Notes: generated from the letters alone by a model not told the origin. A stretch of DNA of 38,270 nucleotides from Actinomycetales bacterium (GCA_029975645.1 JARKOU010000274.1:1-38270); one strand, 5' to 3'. Counted from the first letter of the stretch, positions 1-8,508 are shown. Program-made: numbers and translations.

Positions 1-1
1 G

Positions 2-295
2 GAGGTGCGGGGGCTGGCCGCCGATCACCGCGAGACCTACGTGGCGCTCGCGGCCGCGCGAGCGCTCGAGGCGGCCACCGACGCCGCGGCGTCGGCAGCG
101 GTCCTGGTGCGTGCCGACGCGCTCGAGGGCCCACGCGCGGAGGACCGGCACGCCGGCTACCGCGAGAACTGCCAGGTCAGGGCCTCGGAGTCGGCGACCA
201 CCACCACGGTCCCCGACGCGGGGGTCCATCCCTCGTGCAACAGGATGACCTTCCCGCCGGAGCGGGCGAGGAGCCGCAGCCCCGTGGTGCGGTAG
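2..295 (+). CDS. 3' end of an unidentified gene (partial)
   Basis: An open frame enters from the left edge with strong G/C third positions. It encodes an alanine-rich, probably helical segment (for example YVALAAARALEAA) and reads to a TAG at 293-295. I do not recognise the family. The last ~139 nt lie antisense to the convincing gene that ends at 157. The two frames share third codon positions there, so codon bias cannot say how far the real product extends. Either the tail genuinely overlaps its convergent neighbour, or the frame is wrong. Low confidence. Confidence 0.3.
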   Translation, partial: EVRGLAADHRETYVALAAARALEAATDAAASAAVLVRADALEGPRAEDRHAGYRENCQVRASESATTTTVPDAGVHPSCNRMTFPPERARSRSPVVR

Positions 296-1167
296 AGGGT
301 GGCGGTTCCGGTGTCGTCCACCGAGAGGACCTCCTCCGTGACCCCGGGCGCCTCGATCCCCAAGGGATACGGGCTGATCACCACGGTTCGCGCGAGCGCG
401 TCGACGTTGGCGGCGAGTTGGTGCGCGTACCCGCGCCCGACGGCGGAGGCGTATTCCTCGAGCATCCAGAAGACGCCCAGGCTCACCGTGCCGGTCACGA
501 GGACCACGGAGAGGATGGACCGCCAGAGGGAGCGCTCACTGGAACGCGACGGCCGCAGCTGCCGGTGGAACCACCAGGCGTATGCCGATGCGAGCGTCGA
601 CGCCACCAGCACCATCGGCACCACCCACTGCCGCGCCCGCAAGGCGTCCGCGAGCCATGCCACCGGTGGGGGCGGGGCGGTGAGGCCCGCGAGCATCGCG
701 AAGAGCACGCAGGCGGCGGCTACCGCGCCGAAGAGCACCGCGGCGCGGCGGGACCAGGTGGCCACCGCCTCCCGCCGGTGGCGGTCGGCCATCCGCTCGG
801 AGCGAAGGAGGTGCAGCACCTGGGAGTGGATCCACAGCCACCCCAGGCCGAGGGCGGCGATCAGCAGCAAGGGGATGTAGAGGGCGCTGATGCTGCGCAG
901 CACGTAGTCCTGCGACGTGAAGCCGAACAGGCTCACGTCGATGCTCATCTCGCTCGCCTGGACGTCGCTGCGGCGCCAGCCGAAGTAGAACATCACGGCG
1001 GTGACGGCCGTGAGCACCGCACCGAGGGAACCGAGCACGGAGAAGAGGTCCTCGCGCGTCACCCCGCGCTGGGGGCTCTCGCCGAGGGGCGGGAAGCCGC
1101 TCGCGTCGGGCAGCGCGACGGGCTCGGCCACCGGCGGGGCCTGATCGGCTGCAGCGTCCTCGGTCAC
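157..1167 (-). CDS. Multi-pass membrane protein, family not named
   Basis: This 336-aa product has about five predicted membrane segments: near residues 30-50 (VLGSLGAVLTAVTAVMFYFG), 75-95, 120-140, 155-175 and 190-215. A C-terminal region of about 110 residues is soluble and beta-rich. The GTG start at 1167 overlaps the TGA of the upstream lipoprotein gene (GTGA), so the pair is probably translationally coupled. The conserved-looking stretch around YFGWRRSDVQ and the following FTSQDYVLRSI resembles uncharacterised actinobacterial membrane proteins. No catalytic motif is visible. The frame stays open far upstream (to 3237), but only from this start does it read as a plausible protein. Function unknown; the coupling suggests it works with the exported lipoprotein. 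Confidence 0.75.
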   Translation of the reverse strand: MTEDAAADQAPPVAEPVALPDASGFPPLGESPQRGVTREDLFSVLGSLGAVLTAVTAVMFYFGWRRSDVQASEMSIDVSLFGFTSQDYVLRSISALYIPLLLIAALGLGWLWIHSQVLHLLRSERMADRHRREAVATWSRRAAVLFGAVAAACVLFAMLAGLTAPPPPVAWLADALRARQWVVPMVLVASTLASAYAWWFHRQLRPSRSSERSLWRSILSVVLVTGTVSLGVFWMLEEYASAVGRGYAHQLAANVDALARTVVISPYPLGIEAPGVTEEVLSVDDTGTATLYRTTGLRLLARSGGKVILLHEGWTPASGTVVVVADSEALTWQFSR

Positions 1168-2213
1168 GGCGAGGCGCTCCCCGCGGGGGAGCCGCTCGGC
1201 GTGGACGTCCCGGTCCCGGACGGGGAGGACGACGGCGTCCCGGTGCCGGTCGAGGTGCCGCCGGTCGGCGTCCCGCTGGTCGGCGTTCCACTCGTCGGTG
1301 TCCCACTCGTCGGCGGCGCCGTCGTGCTCGTCGCCAGGTTCGCTGCCGGCAACGCGACGGTCGAGGTCAGCACCCCGCGGGTGGTGGTCACGGCGACCGG
1401 AACGGTCTTCGCCTGCGCCGGCGCGGGCACCAGGACGATGAGCGTCGCCGCCCCGCTGGCCGGCTCGACGTCGAGCACCTCCGCCGGCTGTCCGTCCACG
1501 GTGACCGTCGAGGCGACGTCCGCGCTCCCGGCGAACACCAGCACGGCCAGGGAGCCGGGCGGAACGGCGTACCGGCCGTCGTCGGCGAGGGCCCGCGTCT
1601 CGAAGACCCGCGTCTGGCAAGGCGAGAGCGCGCCCCGGGCCGGGTAGCGCACCTGCGGCGCGGTGGCCCCGGGGTTGGCGGCGTGCCAGCGGACGGCGCG
1701 CTGCAGCATTGCGGCGAGCTCGGCGTCCAGGCACGCCTCGTACGCGTTCGTGGGCGGCGGTGGCGGCGGGACGCTCGTGGCGCTCGGCCACGGGCCCGCG
1801 CCGGCGACGGCCCGGCACACGCTGACCGCGAGGTCCCAGAACGCGCTCGGGATGATGGTGGCGGCCGCGTCGTCGCACCGGGCGGCGGTGGACGACGTTG
1901 CGGCAAGGCTTGAGTAGCGCGGGGGGACGGGCGGGTCGTCCGGGCCCCAGGGGACGTAGGCGAACGCCTCGTCCTGCGCCGCCGGAGTCTGCTCGCGAGC
2001 AGTCCGCGTGGGCGTCGGGCTCGGTTCGGCGGCCTCGGTCGGCCCCGCGCTCGGCGTATTCGACGGCGTGCTCACCCGCCCCGTCGCCCCGGCGGTGTGA
2101 GCGCCGCCGGTCGTGGCCGAGACGTCGCCGCCGCCCCCGCCGCAGGCTCCGAGCAGGAGTGCCACGGCGATGGCGAGACTCACCGCGGGCCAGCCCCTCC
2201 GCCTGCGCGTCAT
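1164..2213 (-). CDS. Secreted lipoprotein with Thr/Gly/Pro/Ser-rich tail
   Basis: This 349-aa product starts MTRRRRGWPAV with a hydrophobic stretch ending in the lipobox LLLGAC, so it should be a lipidated extracytoplasmic protein. The ATG at 2213 was chosen over an upstream in-frame start (2285) because the signal peptide begins here and a GGTGGGGG-like ribosome-binding sequence precedes it. The middle part (about residues 70-290) has no family I recognise. It is followed by a low-complexity tail with tandem PTSGT units and a Gly/Thr/Ser/Pro-rich end, typical of a flexible wall-spanning linker. It overlaps the next gene (membrane protein) by 4 nt and likely forms a two-gene operon with it. 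Function unknown. Confidence 0.78.
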   Translation of the reverse strand: MTRRRRGWPAVSLAIAVALLLGACGGGGGDVSATTGGAHTAGATGRVSTPSNTPSAGPTEAAEPSPTPTRTAREQTPAAQDEAFAYVPWGPDDPPVPPRYSSLAATSSTAARCDDAAATIIPSAFWDLAVSVCRAVAGAGPWPSATSVPPPPPPTNAYEACLDAELAAMLQRAVRWHAANPGATAPQVRYPARGALSPCQTRVFETRALADDGRYAVPPGSLAVLVFAGSADVASTVTVDGQPAEVLDVEPASGAATLIVLVPAPAQAKTVPVAVTTTRGVLTSTVALPAANLATSTTAPPTSGTPTSGTPTSGTPTGGTSTGTGTPSSSPSGTGTSTPSGSPAGSASP

Positions 2214-2339
2214 GGCATCCCCCACCGCCGACGACGTATTCCCACGGTCGAGACCGTGCTTGATCCCATGATCCCGCACTGTCAAGCCTGCGTCCGTCCC
2301 GAGAACCGCGACCGGTCGGCCGCGGGTCGGTTCGTCGGA

Positions 2340-2705
2340 TCAGGAGGGCGTCACAACCCCTGCAGGGGGCTCGGGCGGGCCGAAGTCGCCCGCCGCCAGC
2401 GCCTCGTCGACGGACTCCGCGAGCGCGTAGCCGAGTGTGCTGGTGATCGTCTCGGCGGCGGCGAGGACGCGTGGCGACCCGACGATCGGCGCGACGGCGA
2501 TGAGCACGTCGCGCACCTCCTCGAAGGTCAGGCCGGCGGCCTGGGCGACCTCGAGGTTGCGCGCGTACGAGGCGGCGGGGGCGTCCACGGCCGCGAGCGC
2601 TGCCAGGCGGGCGATCATCAGTTCCCGGTTCCCGAGTTCGACGCGTGAGATCGACGCGGCGTTCATCTCCAGCAGGGCGTCCCAGAGCGGGCGGTTGTCG
2701 GTCAT
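2340..2705 (-). CDS. Carboxymuconolactone decarboxylase-family protein
   Basis: This 121-aa protein is all-helical. Its stretch ELMIARLAALAAVDAP followed by SYARNLEVAQAAGLTFEEV is typical of the carboxymuconolactone decarboxylase (CMD) family. The AhpD-type CxxC redox motif is absent, so it is unlikely to be an alkylhydroperoxidase; the substrate cannot be assigned. The ATG at 2705 is preferred over an in-frame start 6 codons upstream because it gives the usual MTDNRPLW-like N-terminus and follows an AGGATGG sequence. It is transcribed divergently from the CREST-family gene at 2752. Confidence 0.75.
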   Translation of the reverse strand: MTDNRPLWDALLEMNAASISRVELGNRELMIARLAALAAVDAPAASYARNLEVAQAAGLTFEEVRDVLIAVAPIVGSPRVLAAAETITSTLGYALAESVDEALAAGDFGPPEPPAGVVTPS

Positions 2706-2739
2706 GTCGCCATCCTGTCGCATTCTGTGCGGTGGCCCG

Positions 2740-2745
2740 TAGGGT
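2740..2745 (+). promoter_or_regulatory. -10 box TAGGGT for a leaderless transcript
   Basis: TAGGGT lies exactly 6 nt before the GTG at 2752. This matches the actinobacterial TANNNT -10 box and places the transcription start at or next to the start codon. A GGAGG abuts the GTG, too close to act as a normal ribosome-binding site. Inference from spacing only. Confidence 0.5.
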
Positions 2746-2751
2746 ACGGAG

Positions 2752-3366
2752 GTGATCGGGCTGTTCCGGGGCGGGAGCGCGGCTCCCTACAGGTCTCTCG
2801 GCGCCGCCGACTGTGAGGCCATCTCGCAGGGCTTGCTCGCCCAGCCGGTCGCCGCGATCTCCAGCCTGGCGTTCTTGGGGGCCGCGGGATGGCTCGTCCG
2901 GCGGCGGCCCTCCTCCGGACCCGGGCGGGCTGGGGCCGGCGCGTATGCGGGGCTCGTCGCGCTCGTCGGAGCGGGCAGCGTCGCCTATCACGGTCCCCAG
3001 GGCCCGGCCGCCCAGGTTCTCCACGACGCTCCGATCGCCCTGGTCCTGGCGATGGGCGCCGTCGTCCCGGTCCTGCGCGCGGCCCGCGGCCGCGAGCCGT
3101 TCGCGCCCCACGCCGGGACGCCAGCGCGAATCGCCGGAGCCGCCCTGGCGGCTGGGCTGACGGCGTACGCGCTCGGCCGCACGGGGAGCCCCGCCTGCGA
3201 CCCGACGTCCCTGGTCCAACCCCACGCGGCCTGGCACGTGCTCATGGCCGTGGCCCTGGGCGCGTGGGGCGCCGCGCTCTGGGAACCCGGGCCGAGCACC
3301 GACCCGGCCGCCCGGTCGGAGCCCGTCCTGTCCGCCGAGGCGGCGGAATCGAGCGGGATCTCATGA
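2752..3366 (+). CDS. CREST/ceramidase-like integral membrane hydrolase
   Basis: This 204-aa polytopic protein has the spaced polar residues of the CREST superfamily (alkaline ceramidases, PAQR receptors). Ser and His are in GAGSVAYHGP, a downstream LHDAPI carries His/Asp, and a C-terminal QPHAAWHVLMA supplies a His-x3-His pair. In known CREST members these residues bind a metal and hydrolyse lipid amide bonds. The GTG start at 2752 appears to be used on a leaderless mRNA. The gene runs into the acyltransferase at 3377 with a 10-nt gap, so a lipid-related role for the pair is plausible. Substrate unknown; the N-terminal third is less conserved-looking. Confidence 0.72.
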   Translation: MIGLFRGGSAAPYRSLGAADCEAISQGLLAQPVAAISSLAFLGAAGWLVRRRPSSGPGRAGAGAYAGLVALVGAGSVAYHGPQGPAAQVLHDAPIALVLAMGAVVPVLRAARGREPFAPHAGTPARIAGAALAAGLTAYALGRTGSPACDPTSLVQPHAAWHVLMAVALGAWGAALWEPGPSTDPAARSEPVLSAEAAESSGIS

Positions 3367-3376
3367 AGGGGGCCTC

Positions 3377-4765
3377 GTGAGCGGAGACGAGCGCCGCCCG
3401 TCCGGTGCCCCGACCGTGCGCCGGCTCGCCGTCTTCGGGACCCGTCTGGTCTATCGCGAGGTCGAGGTGGTGGAGCGCGGTCGCCCCACGGCCGGCCCGG
3501 TCCTCGCCGTGTCCTCGCACTTCGGCGGCGTCGCGGACGCGATGCTCCTGCTCGCGCTCTCCGAGCGCGTCCCGCGGATCGTCGCGCGCGACCTCATCTG
3601 GAAGTACCCCGTGGCGCGCTCGATCATGCGCTCGATCGGCGCGATTCCCGTCAGACGCCGCGCGGACAGCGGCGGCAGCGTCCAGCGCAACGAGGACATG
3701 TTCACCGCCTGCTACGACGCCCTCGGTGATGGCGACGTCGTGCTGATCTTCCCCGAGGGGGTCACCCAGGAGGACCCGCACCTGGCGCCCATCCGCACCG
3801 GCGCCGCCCGGATCGCGCTCGGCGCGCGGTCGGCCGGCGTAAGAGGCATCCAGATCGAGCCGGTCGGCATCCACTACGAAGACCGCGCGGCGTTCCGCAG
3901 CCGGGTCCTGGTCGCCTTCGGCGAGCCGATCGACCTGGATGCCGTGCTACCAGACCTCCTCCCCGGGGTGGATGTCGACGGGGAGGCGGTCGGCGCCGAT
4001 CACAGCGCCGCGGTGCGCGCCCTGACGGCGCTCATCGCCGAACGCATGGGACGTGTCGGACCGCGGTACCGGGACTGGGATCAGGCCCGTGCCCTGCACC
4101 TGGCTGCCTCCGTCGCGCTGCGCGAAGCCGGCCGGGTGCCCGACGGCGGGACGACGCCCGCGGACGACGGCGAGCGCGACGCGCTGCCGCTGGCGCTCAC
4201 CGAGCGCTTGGCCGCCCGCCTCGCGGCACGGCCGGCCGAAGCCCTGGTTCCCGTAGAAGAGGCGGCGGCGAGTTACGCGCGCAGCCTGAGAGACCTCGAC
4301 CTGGAGGACGCCGACGTCGCGGCGCCGCATGCCCGCGTGACCGGACGCGTGGTGCGGGACCTGGTGCTCGCCGTCGTCCTCCTGCCCTACGCCCTCATCG
4401 GCGCGCTCATCGGGGCGCTTCCCTATCTGATCACCCAGGTGCCGCGCCTGTTCAGGCTCTCGGCTCCGATGCTCTCGACCGTGGTGCCGATGGTCGCGCT
4501 CCTGGCCTTCCTGGGTCAGTGGACCGTACTCACCGTGCGCGCGGCCCTGACGTGGAGCGTCACGTACGGCGCCGTGGTCGGCGTGCTCGCCCCGCTCTTC
4601 GTCGCCGCCACGGTGTTCGTCGCGGAGCGTTTCGCGCTGCTCGGGCGGGGCGCCCGCCGATGGTGGGTGAGTCGGCGCTCGGCCGGACCGATCGCCAGGG
4701 CGCGGCACGAACGGGCGGACGTCCTCACCGCCGTCGTGCGCGCCCTCGGGGAGGAGGCGGCGTGA
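3377..4765 (+). CDS. PlsC-like lysophospholipid/glycerolipid acyltransferase
   Basis: This 462-aa protein has an N-terminal PlsC/LPLAT domain of about 230 residues. The catalytic block is SSHFGGVADAM (H48-x5-D54, the spacing seen in GPAT-like subfamilies), and the substrate-binding FPEG block is at 125-128. A linker and a C-terminal membrane region (about residues 325-430, three or four hydrophobic segments) follow. It probably transfers an acyl chain to a glycerolipid at the inner face of the membrane. The GTG start at 3377 follows a GAAGGGGG ribosome-binding site. The stop overlaps the next gene's GTG (GTGA), giving a likely operon 2752-5097. The acceptor is not predictable from sequence. 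Confidence 0.82.
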   Translation: MSGDERRPSGAPTVRRLAVFGTRLVYREVEVVERGRPTAGPVLAVSSHFGGVADAMLLLALSERVPRIVARDLIWKYPVARSIMRSIGAIPVRRRADSGGSVQRNEDMFTACYDALGDGDVVLIFPEGVTQEDPHLAPIRTGAARIALGARSAGVRGIQIEPVGIHYEDRAAFRSRVLVAFGEPIDLDAVLPDLLPGVDVDGEAVGADHSAAVRALTALIAERMGRVGPRYRDWDQARALHLAASVALREAGRVPDGGTTPADDGERDALPLALTERLAARLAARPAEALVPVEEAAASYARSLRDLDLEDADVAAPHARVTGRVVRDLVLAVVLLPYALIGALIGALPYLITQVPRLFRLSAPMLSTVVPMVALLAFLGQWTVLTVRAALTWSVTYGAVVGVLAPLFVAATVFVAERFALLGRGARRWWVSRRSAGPIARARHERADVLTAVVRALGEEAA

Positions 4766-5097
4766 CCGAGCCCCTGCTTCGCGACGTGGCGATCCTCGTT
4801 CCGGTGGTGGTGGCGTGGGTGGTGATCGTGGTCGACGTCGCCCGGCGGAGGGGCCTGAGCAGGCGACGTCGGATCGGCTGGCTCGTCTTCGTCACGCTCG
4901 TGCCGCTCGCGATGCTGCTGTGGCTGCTCCGGCGGCCCATCGACGTCGCCGCCCAAGTGACCGCTCCCCCACCTGCACCCGACGACCCGCGGACCCGGCT
5001 CGTGGACCTCGTCGAGGCCTACGACGCGGGCTCGGTGGATCGGAGCGAGTTCGAGCGTCGCCTCCGGGACCTGATCCCCCGCGCCACGACCGGCTGA
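4762..5097 (+). CDS. Small membrane protein with PLDc_N/SHOCT-like parts
   Basis: This 111-aa product has two N-terminal transmembrane helices (about residues 8-26 and 38-56). These resemble the PLDc_N type seen in actinobacterial cardiolipin-synthase relatives. A short C-terminal helical motif follows (RLVDLVEAYDAGSVDRSEFE), like a SHOCT domain. The GTG at 4762 overlaps the acyltransferase stop by 4 nt, so it is almost certainly co-translated. Probably an accessory or scaffold membrane protein; no catalytic residues are visible. Confidence 0.72.
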   Translation: MTEPLLRDVAILVPVVVAWVVIVVDVARRRGLSRRRRIGWLVFVTLVPLAMLLWLLRRPIDVAAQVTAPPPAPDDPRTRLVDLVEAYDAGSVDRSEFERRLRDLIPRATTG

Positions 5098-5137
5098 GCG
5101 ATCGACGACGTCCCGCAGATCTCCCCGATTCGAGGCC

Positions 5138-6427
5138 TCAGGACGCCCTGGCTCGCCCGAGCACCGAACGCCGCGGGCGCGGCTCGGAGGCCGAGGCGGT
5201 CTCCGCCGCCGGCATCGTTCGTGCCACCCAGGCGCCGTAGCGGGCCGCCAGGACGTCCGCCGTCAGGCCGTGCGCGAGCACGCTGAGGAGCACGGTGAAC
5301 GCGATGGTTGCGACCGCCTGACGCAGCGGCTGATCCATCTCGAGCTCCTCGACCGCGATGAGCGCGAAGACCACCGAGGCCAGGCCGCGCGGACCGAACC
5401 AGCCCACGAACGCCGTCGTCGGCGCCCGAAGGCCGGTACCCAGCAGCGACAGGGCCACGGGGACCATCCGCACCACCGTCAGGGCGATGACGGCGAGCAC
5501 CGCCTCACGCCAGCCGAGGGCCGACCACACGAAGGGCAGCGCGGCCAGCCCGAACACGAACCAGACCGCGAACCCGAGCGGCTCGGAGAGCAATTCGGTG
5601 AGGGTGAGCGCGGACTCCTCGTCGTCCGCCCAGGCTGCCGCACCGGCAAAGGCGGTGCCCGCGACGAACGCGGCCACGAACGTGTTGCCGTGCAGGACCT
5701 CGGCGGTCGCGAACGCGAGGATGGGCAGGAGCAGCACGCCGATCGCCCGCGTGTGGGCCGTGCTGAGCCCGCGGCGCCGGGACCAGCCGAGCAGCAGCCC
5801 GCCCACCGCACCGACGAGCACACCGACGGCGACACCGAGCGCCAGGTCGCGCGCGGCGCCGAGCACGCTCTCCCCCGGGCGGAGCATCTCCTCGCCCGCG
5901 ATCCCGACGATCGCGAACATGACCACCGGTGTGGCCAGGCCGTCGTTGAGTCCGCTCTCGACGTTCAGGATCCGGCGCACGCGCACCGGGACCACGGGGT
6001 TGAGGACGGTTGCGGCGCCCAGGCCGGCGTCGGTGGGGGCGAGCGCCGCGCCGAGGAACAGCGCCACCAGGATCGGCATCTCGGGGAAGAGCCACCGCGC
6101 GCCCGCGAACCCCGCCAGGACCGAGAGCGGGAAGCCGATGAGAAGGAGCCGGAGCACGAGCCCGCGTTCGCGGCCGATCTGGCGCGGGCGCACCTGCGCG
6201 GCGTCGTGGAAGAGGATCAGGGCGAGCGTGACCTCGGCGACGTCCTTGACGGCCAGGGCCGTTTCGGGGTCGGGCGCGCCGGTCAGCGCGCTGATCAGAC
6301 CTCCCGCGGCGACGAACGCGATGGGCGCCGAGACGTAGAGGCGGCTCAGACCCCGCGCGGTGGCAGCGAACACCAGGGCGATGAGAGTGAAGACGACGAG
6401 GGCTTCCACCACGGGGCCATCCAACAC
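5138..6427 (-). CDS. CPA1-type cation:proton antiporter
   Basis: This 429-aa protein has about 12 membrane segments and the sequence character of NhaP-type Na+(K+)/H+ antiporters. It includes a polar APTDAGLGAATVLNP segment and a following NVESGLNDGLATPVV with the conserved Asn-Asp-Gly. These are the ion-binding regions TM5 and TM6 of the CPA1 family. The GTG at 6427 is preferred because a GGGGG sequence lies 8 nt upstream and the first membrane helix begins soon after it. A GTG at 6490 (450 aa) is possible if the transcript is leaderless. It is divergent from the NhaA fusion at 6529, so two antiporter genes share one promoter region. Confidence 0.85.
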   Translation of the reverse strand: MLDGPVVEALVVFTLIALVFAATARGLSRLYVSAPIAFVAAGGLISALTGAPDPETALAVKDVAEVTLALILFHDAAQVRPRQIGRERGLVLRLLLIGFPLSVLAGFAGARWLFPEMPILVALFLGAALAPTDAGLGAATVLNPVVPVRVRRILNVESGLNDGLATPVVMFAIVGIAGEEMLRPGESVLGAARDLALGVAVGVLVGAVGGLLLGWSRRRGLSTAHTRAIGVLLLPILAFATAEVLHGNTFVAAFVAGTAFAGAAAWADDEESALTLTELLSEPLGFAVWFVFGLAALPFVWSALGWREAVLAVIALTVVRMVPVALSLLGTGLRAPTTAFVGWFGPRGLASVVFALIAVEELEMDQPLRQAVATIAFTVLLSVLAHGLTADVLAARYGAWVARTMPAAETASASEPRPRRSVLGRARAS

Positions 6428-6496
6428 GCCCTGCGCCCCCGACGTGGTGAGTACCGCGCCAGGACGCCAGGTCGTGACACGGGCGAACACGTTGGC

Positions 6497-6502
6497 TAGG
6501 TT
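6497..6502 (+). promoter_or_regulatory. -10 box TAGGTT upstream of the NhaA fusion
   Basis: TAGGTT sits exactly 6 nt before an ATG at 6509, the same spacing as other proposed leaderless starts in this window. On the other strand the overlapping CAACCT lies 7 nt from the alternative GTG (6490) of the divergent antiporter, so the two promoters may overlap. Confidence 0.4.
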
Positions 6503-6508
6503 GCGCGC

Positions 6509-6532
6509 ATGCGGGCGGAGGCCTCGGCGTGA
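6509..6532 (+). CDS. Putative 7-codon leader peptide before NhaA fusion
   Basis: ATG at 6509, six nt after a TAGGTT box, opens a frame encoding MRAEASA and ending at TGA 6530-6532. That TGA overlaps the GTG start of the antiporter (GTGA). The frame also contains the GGCGGAGG ribosome-binding sequence of the main gene. If real, it would couple translation of the antiporter to a leaderless mini-ORF. It is too short for statistical support; the arrangement is the only evidence. Confidence 0.3.
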   Translation: MRAEASA

Positions 6533-8421
6533 ACGGGACGCGCAGGACCCTCGTGGTCCGGGCCAGGCGCCTCGCCCTGGGTCAGACCCCCACGCGCCAG
6601 TTGATAGGACAGCTGTCCTCGCCGCTGCGGCGGTTCCTGCGCACCGAGTCGGGCAGCGCCGTCCTCCTGCTCGCCGCCACGCTCGGCGCCCTGGCCTGGG
6701 CCAACTCACCGTGGTCAGGCGGTTACGAGGCGCTCTGGGAGACGGAGGCCTCGGTTCGCGTCGGTGCCGTCGAACTGGGGATGGACCTCGAGCACTGGAT
6801 CAACGACGGCTTGATGGCGTTGTTCTTTCTCGCGATCGGCCTCGAGGTTCGCCGTGACCTCTCGATCGGGGAACTGACGGACCGGCGTCGCGTCATCCTG
6901 CCCCTCGCGGCGGGCATGGCCGGCATGGCCCTGCCCGTCCTCCTGTACGTGCTCGTGAACCCCTCGGGTGAGGCGGCGCGGGGCTGGGGGGTGGTGCTGG
7001 GGAGCGACACCGCCTTCCTGCTCGGTGCCCTGGCGCTGGTGGGTCCCGCCGCCTCGACGCAGCTGCGGGTGTTCCTGCTGACCGTCATGGTGTTCGACGA
7101 CGTCGTCGCGGTCTCGGTGATCGGGTTGGCGTACTCCGACGCGTTGAGCCCTTCGGCGCTCGCGGTCGCGGTGGGCGGCGCCGTCGCCCTCGTGGTGCTC
7201 GGCCGGGCGAGGGTCTGGCGCACGTGGCCGTACGTCCTCGTCACGTTGGTCATGTGGGCGGCAACGATCGAGTCCGGCCTCCATGCGTCGATCGCCGGAA
7301 TGACCGCCGGGCTCCTGATACCGGCGCACCTTCCTCGTCGAAGCGACGTCGAGGGGGCCGCACAACGGGTGACGGCCTTCCGCCAGTCACCGCTCGCCGA
7401 ACTGGGCCGGTCGGCGCAGGAAGCAGTAGCGCGGGCGGTGCCCGTGAACGAACGCATCCAGTACGTGCTCCTGCCGTGGGCGGTCTACCTCGTGGTCCCG
7501 CTCTTCGCCTTCGCGAATGCAGGAGTCGACCTGCGCGGAGGGGTGCTCGCAGAAGCCCTGCGATCTCCGGTCACCTGGGGTGTGGTGGTCGGTCTCGTGG
7601 CAGGCAAGTTCCTGGGGATCGGTGGCGGCGCGCTGCTCGGCCGGCGACTCGGGCTCGGCCGGCTGCCGCAGGGTGTCGGCCCGGGGAACCTCCTCGGGGG
7701 CGCGGCGCTGGCCGGAATCGGATTCACCGTGTCCCTGCTCATCGCGGGTCTGGCGTTCGAGAGCCCGCTCGCGCAGGAGGAGGCGACCGTCGGCGTGCTG
7801 CTCGCCCTGGTGCTCGCGACCGGGCTCGGGTGGATCGTCTTCCGGCTCGCGGCCGCGGTGCTCGGCGAGACCACCGCGAGCCTGCCGATGACCCTCGACC
7901 GTCCCATCGAGGTGGGCCGGGACCACATCCGGGGTCCGGCGTCGGCCCCGCTCACGCTCGTGGAGTACGCCGACTTCGAGTGCCCCTTCTGCGCCCGCGC
8001 CACAGGCGTGGCCAAGGCCGTGCGCGCGCACTTCGGCGACGACCTTCGCTACGTGATCCGCCACCTCCCGCTCCCTGACGTCCACCCCCACGCCGAGCTC
8101 GCCGCCGCCGCAGCCGAGGCCGCCGGTGCGCAGGGTCGGTTCTGGGAGATGCACGACGTCCTGTTCGCCAACCAGGACCAACTCGAGCTCGAGGACCTGG
8201 CCGGTTACGCCGGGACCCTCGGACTCGACGTCGAGCGATTCCTGCGCGACGTCGACGAGCAGCGCCACGCGGGCCGCATCCGCGAGGACGTGGCGAGCGC
8301 CGAAGCCAGCGGCGCGCGCGGGACGCCGACGTTCTTCATCGGCTCTCGGCGCCACGTCGGTCCCTACGACGCCGCCACCCTGATCGCCGAACTCGAAGCC
8401 GGCCGCCACGACGGCCGGTGA
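6529..8421 (+). CDS. nhaA: Na+/H+ antiporter NhaA fused to DsbA-like domain
   Basis: This 630-aa fusion has an NhaA domain (about residues 25-440, some 11-12 helices) and a C-terminal DsbA/thioredoxin-like domain (about 455-625). The NhaA domain keeps the catalytic acidic residues: D160 in GSDTAFLLG and the pair D190-D191 in FDDVVAV, matching the spacing of E. coli D133/D163/D164. The redox domain has an intact C485-P-F-C488 motif and a cis-proline loop GTPTFFIG. This fusion architecture is known in actinobacteria. It should exchange Na+ for H+ in the cytoplasmic membrane; why it carries a disulfide domain is unclear. GTG at 6529 follows GGCGGAGG. The next gene encodes a thioredoxin-reductase-like protein, suggesting a redox link. 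Confidence 0.93.
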   Translation: MNGTRRTLVVRARRLALGQTPTRQLIGQLSSPLRRFLRTESGSAVLLLAATLGALAWANSPWSGGYEALWETEASVRVGAVELGMDLEHWINDGLMALFFLAIGLEVRRDLSIGELTDRRRVILPLAAGMAGMALPVLLYVLVNPSGEAARGWGVVLGSDTAFLLGALALVGPAASTQLRVFLLTVMVFDDVVAVSVIGLAYSDALSPSALAVAVGGAVALVVLGRARVWRTWPYVLVTLVMWAATIESGLHASIAGMTAGLLIPAHLPRRSDVEGAAQRVTAFRQSPLAELGRSAQEAVARAVPVNERIQYVLLPWAVYLVVPLFAFANAGVDLRGGVLAEALRSPVTWGVVVGLVAGKFLGIGGGALLGRRLGLGRLPQGVGPGNLLGGAALAGIGFTVSLLIAGLAFESPLAQEEATVGVLLALVLATGLGWIVFRLAAAVLGETTASLPMTLDRPIEVGRDHIRGPASAPLTLVEYADFECPFCARATGVAKAVRAHFGDDLRYVIRHLPLPDVHPHAELAAAAAEAAGAQGRFWEMHDVLFANQDQLELEDLAGYAGTLGLDVERFLRDVDEQRHAGRIREDVASAEASGARGTPTFFIGSRRHVGPYDAATLIAELEAGRHDGR

Positions 8422-8496
8422 CGGGACTCGGTCGGCACCGGCGGGCGTGACGCAGAAGCGGAAAATCGAGCCATTCCCGCCAGGACCGCACGTGGG

Positions 8497-8502
8497 TACC
8501 GT
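8497..8502 (+). promoter_or_regulatory. -10 box TACCGT for a leaderless transcript
   Basis: TACCGT lies exactly 6 nt before the ATG at 8509, with no purine-rich ribosome-binding sequence between, as expected for a leaderless actinobacterial mRNA. Confidence 0.45.
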
Positions 8503-8508
8503 CTACCC

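Noticed and set aside
1164-1360. Tandem repeats in the lipoprotein tail considered as a CRISPR or other DNA repeat
   Set aside because: The repeats are in-frame codons for a PTSGT linker with no unique spacers.
157-3237. Single 1026-codon open frame on the minus strand
   Set aside because: Only the last ~336 codons read as a plausible protein. The rest is arginine/glycine-rich antisense of clear genes (lipoprotein, CMD protein, CREST protein) and an artefact of high GC.
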